From: Candidatus Aenigmarchaeota archaeon ex4484_52
GTDB lineage: Archaea; EX4484-52
Direction: 5' to 3'
NCBI GenBank assembly: GCA_002254415.1
Contig: NJDR01000040.1
Location: 1 to 10,167, forward strand
DNA: 10,167 bases
Shown one piece after another: positions 6,567 to 10,167 of this stretch (its first letter is position 1; each line of letters begins with the position of its first letter). The notes under the pieces are model-generated. The model did not search any database, was not told the origin of the DNA, and saw only the letters and a program-made list of their open reading frames with translations. The position numbers were made by a program, and so were the translations under genes.

Positions 6567-7106
6567 ATGATAGAGAAAATATCAATTCCAGATAATATTG
6601 AAGCAAGTTTGGCAAATAATATTTTGAAAATAAGCGGCAAATCAGGTCAATTAAGCCGTAATTTTTTTAGCTCGTCAGTTGATTTGAAAATCCAGAATAA
6701 TGAAATAATCATTACTTCAAGCAAGGACAAAAAAAAGCAAAAAGCAATTATTGGTGTTTGGAAAAGTATTATTAAAAATATGATTTTTGGAGCAAATAAT
6801 TATTTTGAATATAAATTGAAAATTGTATGTACTCATTTTCCAATGAAAGTGAAACTTGAAGATAACAAACTTATTGTTGCAAATTATCTTGGAGAAAAAG
6901 GAATAAGGACTTTGGAATTATTGAATAACATAGATATAAAAATTGAAAAGCAAAATGATAAAGAATATGTAATTATAAAAGATATTGACAAAGAAATAGC
7001 AGGACTTTATGCTGCAAAGATAGAGCGATTGTGCAGGCCAAATAAAAAAGACAGGCGAGTTTTTCAGGATGGATTTTATATTATTCAAAAACCAAAATAT
7101 TCATAA
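6567..7106 (+). CDS. rpl6: Large-subunit ribosomal protein uL6
   Basis: Binds 23S rRNA near the GTPase-associated centre. The protein has 179 residues, the normal length for archaeal uL6. The opening IEKISIPDNIEASLANNILK fits the family's 'I.IP..V....' strand. The junction of the two repeated domains carries a Gly-rich segment with IIGVWKSIIKNMIFGANNYF (61-80), the counterpart of the 'T..A.i.NMi.Gv..G' helix. LGEKGIRTL (108-116) is the conserved uL6 LGEK motif. The C-terminal LYAAKIERLCRPNKKDRRVF and QDGFYI (147-172) match the archaeal/eukaryotic signature ending in RVFQDGIY. It lies 40 bases after nurA and 3 bases before eL32. In many archaea uL6 and eL32 are adjacent in the large spc-type ribosomal operon; here only this pair is found, so the operon has been dispersed. 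Confidence 0.94.
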   Translation: MIEKISIPDNIEASLANNILKISGKSGQLSRNFFSSSVDLKIQNNEIIITSSKDKKKQKAIIGVWKSIIKNMIFGANNYFEYKLKIVCTHFPMKVKLEDNKLIVANYLGEKGIRTLELLNNIDIKIEKQNDKEYVIIKDIDKEIAGLYAAKIERLCRPNKKDRRVFQDGFYIIQKPKYS

Positions 7107-7109
7107 ATT

Positions 7110-7616
7110 ATGGAATTAAAAAAATTATTGAAAATAAAGCAAGAGAAAAAGAAGAAAAAGCCAAGATTCCAAAGAACTGAATTAAAAAAGAAAAAAAAAT
7201 TAAAGGACAAATGGATAAAGCCAAAAGGAAGGGACAATAAAATAAGGAGAAGTATCAAAGGAAAGCCGCCTCTTGTAAGAGTTGGTTATGGCATTCCAAA
7301 ACAATTGAGAGGTAAGAATAAAGAAGGTTTTGATGAAGTTGTAATCCATAATATAAATGACTTGGAAAAATTAAATCCAAAAAAGCAAATTGCAGTTATT
7401 GCAAAAAGGGTTGGTCTAAAAAATAAATACAAAATAGCAGAATATGCAAAAAAAATCAAAATTACAATTGCAAATATTCCAACAAGAGTCCAAAAAATTA
7501 ATGAGAAAAAAAAGCAAAAAACATTAGATAAAGATAAAAAGCAATATCAAGCAAAAGAAGCAAAAGAGGAAACTCAAACAACTAAATCAAAGGAATTAAA
7601 AACCAATGAAAAATAA
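7110..7616 (+). CDS. rpl32e: Large-subunit ribosomal protein eL32
   Basis: Archaeal/eukaryotic-type ribosomal protein of the 50S subunit, absent from bacteria. The protein has 168 residues and is very basic. The family signature is present at residues 20-68: FQRTELKKKKKLKDKWIKPK, GRDNKIRRSIKGKPPLVRVG, YGIPKQLRG. This fits the eL32 pattern 'F.R......kl...WRkPrG.D...R....G....v..Gyr.pk..RG'. The core ends near residue 130 after an Ile-Ala-x-Ile-Pro-Thr-Arg-Val segment. The last 38 residues are a Lys/Glu/Gln/Thr-rich tail that looks disordered and is an extension of the usual core. The ATG follows the uL6 stop by 3 bases, and the next gene starts 6 bases downstream, so all are probably on one message. 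Confidence 0.94.
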   Translation: MELKKLLKIKQEKKKKKPRFQRTELKKKKKLKDKWIKPKGRDNKIRRSIKGKPPLVRVGYGIPKQLRGKNKEGFDEVVIHNINDLEKLNPKKQIAVIAKRVGLKNKYKIAEYAKKIKITIANIPTRVQKINEKKKQKTLDKDKKQYQAKEAKEETQTTKSKELKTNEK

Positions 7617-7622
7617 TTTTAT

Positions 7623-7749
7623 ATGAACAATATTCAAACTCTGATTTTTTTAGGGATTGCAATTTCAATAATATATTTTATTGATAAAAAAAATTTCAAA
7701 AAAGAAGCTCCCTTGATGTATATTCGCCGATTCAAAGGCATTTGTATTT
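7623..7749 (+). pseudogene. Frame-shifted N-terminal segment of the site-2-protease gene
   Basis: The ATG at 7623 begins MNNIQTLIFLGIAISIIYFI followed by DKKNFKKEAPLMYIRRFKG. This looks like the first transmembrane helix and the basic cytoplasmic loop that open archaeal S2P-family proteases. It lies in a different frame from the protease body, which begins one base out of step. Passing from this frame to the next around 7731-7740 (an apparent extra G in TTCAAAGGCA) gives a continuous chain RRFK-AFVFLTGIFSNPLIAL that aligns in length with family members. So it is either a real one-base insertion, a sequencing error or a shift during translation. The frame closes a little downstream (78 codons in all) without recognisable homology after the break. 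Confidence 0.6.
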
Positions 7750-8775
7750 TTGACTGGCATATTTTCAAATCCATTAATTGCTCTTATTTTAACATTAACA
7801 GGAGCATCCGGGTTAATTTTTTCTCTTCTTTTGTATTCTTCCAAACTCATTATTTCTAAAAATCTCACTCAATCAGCAGTTCAGTTAGTGCTTCCGGTAA
7901 ATATTCCAAATGCTCCAGTATTTTTTTTGCCATTAGAATATTTTTTGTCTGCTATTTTTGTAATTGTAATTGTTCATGAATTTTCTCATGCTTTTGTCTC
8001 TATTGCTCATAATATAAAAGTAAAATCTGTTGGCTATGGTTTTTTGGCTTTTTTGCCGCTTGGATTTGCAGAGCCGGACGAAGCAAAAATTCGAAAAGCA
8101 CACTCTGTTGTGAAATCCAGGATTTATGCGGCGGGATCATTTTCAAATATGCTCCTTACAATTTTGCTTCTTTTAATCACATTTTTGATTTATACTCCCG
8201 CAGGATTTAATTACAATGGATTAATAGAAAATATGCCTTCTTCAATATTGCCGGAAAAAGGAACAATAACGCAACTAAACAATATTTCAATAAAAACCGA
8301 CTATGATTTTTACAATGCAATTATAAATTACGCTCCAAACCAGACAATAAATTTAACTGTAAATAATCAAAAATATAATTTAAAACTTGCTTCAAACCCG
8401 CAAAATAGCAGTTTGCCTTTTATTGGAATTAAAACAGAAAAGTATATTACAACAGAAAAATCAATCAAGCCGGAAATTGAATATGTTTTATCTAAACTGG
8501 GTTTTATTGGTGAAGGAATAATAAATTTCATTAATTATTTGTATCTTCATTTATTCTGGATATTAAATTTGTCTTTTGCAATTTGTCTTGTAAATATATT
8601 GCCGATAAAGCATGTTTTGCCTTTGGACGGCGGCTTTATGTTTGAAGAATTATTGAAAAAAATAACCTCTAAAAAAAACACAAAGAAATATTCATATTAT
8701 GCTTCTGTAATTACATTATTGATTATCTTGTTTAATATTATCGGCCCTTATCTTATTAGGATATTTTTCGATTAA
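7750..8775 (+). CDS. Site-2 protease family (M50) intramembrane metalloprotease
   Basis: A zinc-dependent membrane protease that cuts substrates within the lipid bilayer, as in S2P/RseP release of membrane-bound regulators. The frame from TTG at 7750 encodes 341 residues; it is open from 7717 with no ATG upstream, which itself hints that the true start is the shifted ATG at 7623. The active-site helix is VIVIVHEFSHAF, with His76, Glu77 and His80 of the HExxH motif. AAGSFSN (127-133) matches the conserved 'GPxxN' helix after it. A soluble PDZ-like insert lies at about 155-235 (GLIENMPSS, GTITQLNNISIKTDYDF). NILPIKHVLPLDGG (282-295) gives the third zinc ligand, Asp293, in the family 'NLLPxxxLDGG' motif. 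About four to six further hydrophobic segments flank these. The zinc and catalytic residues are intact, so the body is under selection or was until recently. It is last in the operon, 6 bases after eL32 if the 7623 start is used. Confidence 0.88.
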   Translation: MTGIFSNPLIALILTLTGASGLIFSLLLYSSKLIISKNLTQSAVQLVLPVNIPNAPVFFLPLEYFLSAIFVIVIVHEFSHAFVSIAHNIKVKSVGYGFLAFLPLGFAEPDEAKIRKAHSVVKSRIYAAGSFSNMLLTILLLLITFLIYTPAGFNYNGLIENMPSSILPEKGTITQLNNISIKTDYDFYNAIINYAPNQTINLTVNNQKYNLKLASNPQNSSLPFIGIKTEKYITTEKSIKPEIEYVLSKLGFIGEGIINFINYLYLHLFWILNLSFAICLVNILPIKHVLPLDGGFMFEELLKKITSKKNTKKYSYYASVITLLIILFNIIGPYLIRIFFD

Positions 8776-9132
8776 ACACCCAACACAAATTTTATCTGTT
8801 CTGAGTGCTTTTCAAATCATTTATTGACGATAAACTAATTCATCTGCTCCAATTTGTTTTTTTATTTCTTCTAAATTTTTGTTATAGGCAATTAATTCTT
8901 TTGTTGTAGATATATTTATCCTGTATTTGCAGGTTGAAATAAAAATTATTTTTTTGTCATTCTTACAAGACACACCTATTCAACATACAATATGCCTTTT
9001 TTTCATAAATTATAGCAAAATAATTTTGCAATTAATTCAATGTTACAATTGTTTCAAGATTAATTCCTTTTTTAGAAAGAATTGCCTTAACTGGCTGTGC
9101 TTATTTGATACAATTCCGACAATAGTACACAT
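8716..9132 (-). pseudogene. purF: purF remnant (amidophosphoribosyltransferase, internally deleted)
   Basis: PurF (about 450-500 residues) makes phosphoribosylamine from PRPP and glutamine, the first step of purine synthesis. Here only about 139 codons' worth of DNA remains. The minus-strand ATG at 9132 reads MCTIVGIVSNKHS, like the PurF start MCGIVGI, whose Cys is the glutaminase nucleophile after Met removal. The middle is scrambled. From about 8975 it reads KNDKKIIFISTCKYRINIS, then TTKELIAYNKNLEEIKKQIG and ADELVYRQ, a clear match to the C-terminal 'T..ELIA..k..eEI...iGADsL.Yls'. A frame break near 8840 leads to SINDL, another to KALRTDKICVGC, equal to the family end '..lCxxCl'. That last frame runs on to TAA 8716-8718 through the antisense of the protease 3' end. 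No catalytic PRTase motif survives. This is loss of function beyond doubt; the identity is from motif recall. Confidence 0.72.
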
Positions 9133-9151
9133 ATTTTTTAATATATTCCAT

Positions 9152-9165
9152 TAGTATTTATTATA
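9152..9165 (-). promoter_or_regulatory. Possible TATA box of the purF remnant
   Basis: On the minus strand GATATAATAAATAC lies about 27 bases before the Met-Cys start at 9132. This is the same spacing as the TATA boxes proposed for other genes here. It supports 9132 as the original start and suggests that the promoter has outlived the gene. In such AT-rich DNA a chance match is quite possible. Confidence 0.35.
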
Positions 9166-9222
9166 TCATACAAACTATGAAATTAACATTGGTCTGTTAT
9201 AACAATTTAACAAATAGGATTT

Positions 9223-9251
9223 AACTTTTGCTTCTTTAGCAAAAGTTTTTT
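9223..9251 (+). terminator. Hairpin followed by T-run
   Basis: AACTTTTGCT (9223-9232) and AGCAAAAGTT (9238-9247) form a perfect 10-bp inverted repeat with a 5-base loop, followed on the plus strand by TTTTA. It looks like an intrinsic terminator reading left to right and lies just past the 3' end of the RPA-type gene and between convergent units. On the minus strand the same site is followed by AAATCC rather than T, and the flank contains CTTATAAAAAAC, a possible TATA box. Archaeal termination depends mainly on T-runs, so the role of the stem is uncertain. Confidence 0.45.
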
Positions 9252-9263
9252 ATAAGCATTATA

Positions 9264-9983
9264 TTATTCCAGGATTTTTATTCTTCCTGCTATTGGCTCA
9301 TAACATATTCCTTCATCAAGCAGGGAATCTATAATAGTTTCAGCTTCTTCTTTTTGCTCTTTTTCAAATTTGTCCAAAATATCAACATAAGAGACACCAT
9401 TGTTATTTACATCTATTTTTTTTATTATATGAATTAAATTTTCTTTTAGATTAAGATTATCTGGATTTAAAACAGAGGAACTTTTTTGCATTGGTTCATC
9501 TTGTTTTTCTTCTAATTTATTTGTTTCATCTTTTATGTTTTCATACTTATCATAGATTTCTTTGTTTGTTTTGTAGATATCTGAATTTTTGTCAATATAA
9601 TTATAAAAATTTATTATTTGAAGTTTTCTTAATTTTTCTGTTTTTTCTTCATTTTCCTGAATTTTCTTTATCAAATAAGGATTTATGTATTTTTTTTGTT
9701 TGTCGATATTGAGAAAGCCAATTATCAATAAAAGATCATTATTTTCAATTCCAAATGTCTGGTTTTGCTCTGATAAGCGAACAGGAACTTCTCCTGTTTC
9801 ATCCTTTAATATAACATAATATTTATTGTTCTCTTCTGAAAAACCATTTACCCTTGCAATTATATTTACTTCTTCTAAAATAACCCCTTTTGGAGAGCAG
9901 AATTGTTTTGAGAAATTTTTTGAAATATTTCTACTATTTTCTATGTCTTCAATACAAACAATTCTTGCACAAGTTTTTTCCAT
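9264..9983 (-). CDS. RPA-associated OB-fold / winged-helix protein (COG3390-like)
   Basis: Probable single-stranded DNA-binding partner in the archaeal replication protein A complex. The protein has 239 residues. An OB-fold occupies about residues 25-125: VILEEVNIIARVNGFSEENN, then YYVILKDETGEVPVRL, IENNDLLLIIGFLNIDKQ and KKYINPYLIKKI. This is the order seen in the archaeal RPA32-like or RPA-associated family. A Glu/Lys-rich, probably flexible linker covers about 130-180. The C-terminus (181-239) looks like a winged helix: LIHIIKKIDVNNNGVSYVDI, ETIIDSLLDEGICYEPIAGR and IKIL, matching the RPA_C-type 'l.eLleeG.iyep.pG.y.' ending. The typical neighbouring large RPA subunit gene is not visible, but upstream sequence is cut by the window edge. 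ATG 9983 opens the domain properly. The sequence shows no sign of decay. Confidence 0.75.
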   Translation of the reverse strand: MEKTCARIVCIEDIENSRNISKNFSKQFCSPKGVILEEVNIIARVNGFSEENNKYYVILKDETGEVPVRLSEQNQTFGIENNDLLLIIGFLNIDKQKKYINPYLIKKIQENEEKTEKLRKLQIINFYNYIDKNSDIYKTNKEIYDKYENIKDETNKLEEKQDEPMQKSSSVLNPDNLNLKENLIHIIKKIDVNNNGVSYVDILDKFEKEQKEEAETIIDSLLDEGICYEPIAGRIKILE

Positions 9984-10076
9984 ATTTCTATATGATTATT
10001 ATTTTTTAAAAAATTATTTATTTAAAGATATATTTTATTTTCAATAAAGAGACAAAAAGACATAAGTTTATTTGCA

Positions 10077-10167
10077 ATGAAAAAACAGATTCTTTATTTT
10101 GGGCAGTGCAGAATTTTTATATATTTGGGATGATTATGACAGGTTCAGAAAAGTCCCAAAAGGCATA
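10077..10167 (+). CDS. 5' end of an unidentified gene, apparently frame-shifted in an A-run (cut by right edge)
   Basis: I do not recognise the product. The ATG at 10077 gives a short frame, MKKQILYFGQCRIFIYLG, that stops at once. If one A is dropped from the run of six after the ATG, the frame becomes MKNRFFILGSAEFLYIWD followed by DYDRFRKVPKGI and stays open to the window end. That version has far more protein-like composition, with a hydrophobic start followed by a charged segment. Without the correction, that frame is preceded directly by TGA and would need a TTG start at about 10096. The gene would be divergent from the RPA-type gene, with 93 bases between. It may be a true gene with a sequence error, or a newly broken one. 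Confidence 0.35.

Noticed and set aside
7665..7868. Minus-strand frame of 67 codons starting MRFLEIMSLEEYKRR
   Set aside because: It looks soluble and protein-like, but it is antisense to the first membrane segments of the protease. The plus-strand reading aligns with the family on both sides, so this is taken as a shadow.
8927..9154. Plus-strand frame of 75 codons
   Set aside because: It is antisense to the purF remnant and consists of the Phe/Ile/Cys-rich sequence typical of such shadows.
10114..10147. Second possible start ATG ATT ATG ACA at 10130-10141 after a TATATAT box
   Set aside because: The frame (MIMTGSEKSQKA) is too short to judge before the window ends, and the overlapping WDDYDRFRKV frame looks more protein-like.

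Overview
The window is very AT-rich (about three quarters A+T by eye). It carries archaeal translation genes: aIF2 alpha, aIF6 and ribosomal proteins uL6 and eL32. It also has a NurA nuclease and a COG3390-like RPA partner. ATGs often sit about 27 bases downstream of a TATA-like box, the archaeal leaderless pattern. Compact spacing, high A+T, short divergent proteins and several decayed genes suggest a reduced-genome archaeon, plausibly of the DPANN group (Woesearchaeota/Pacearchaeota/Nanoarchaeota-like). The phylum is inference.

Layout. Positions 1-1601 (minus strand) hold the start of seryl-tRNA synthetase, cut by the window edge, preceded in the same direction by a 386-residue membrane-anchored protein with three similar beta-rich repeats. 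A 35-bp divergent promoter region separates that gene from a stand-alone AroQ chorismate mutase (1637-1900, plus). Positions 1920-3973 (minus) are the wreck of a two-gene cassette: an AAA/ABC-type ATPase (2468-3973) followed by a TOPRIM protein (1920-2460). Both are full of stops and frame breaks, and the ATPase is further split by a 267-bp, GC-richer MITE-like element with imperfect terminal inverted repeats (3504-3770).

Positions 4039-8775 (plus) form one tight run: aIF2 alpha, aIF6, NurA, uL6, eL32 and a site-2-protease-family membrane protease. The first five genes appear intact; the protease has an apparent one-base frame break near its N-terminus. Between that run and the RPA-associated gene (9264-9983, minus) lies a heavily deleted purF remnant (8716-9132, minus). 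It keeps the Met-Cys start and the C-terminal signature of amidophosphoribosyltransferase, so it looks like a fossil of purine-pathway loss. At the right edge a divergent partial reading frame begins near 10077, apparently frame-shifted in a run of six A.

The intact genes concern protein synthesis (initiation, ribosome assembly, tRNA charging), DNA end processing and single-strand DNA binding. The most notable material is what is decaying: a possible mobile or defence-like ATPase/TOPRIM pair with an element inserted in it, and a purine-biosynthesis ghost. Three otherwise good frames broken by a single base mean that assembly error must be separated from true decay.
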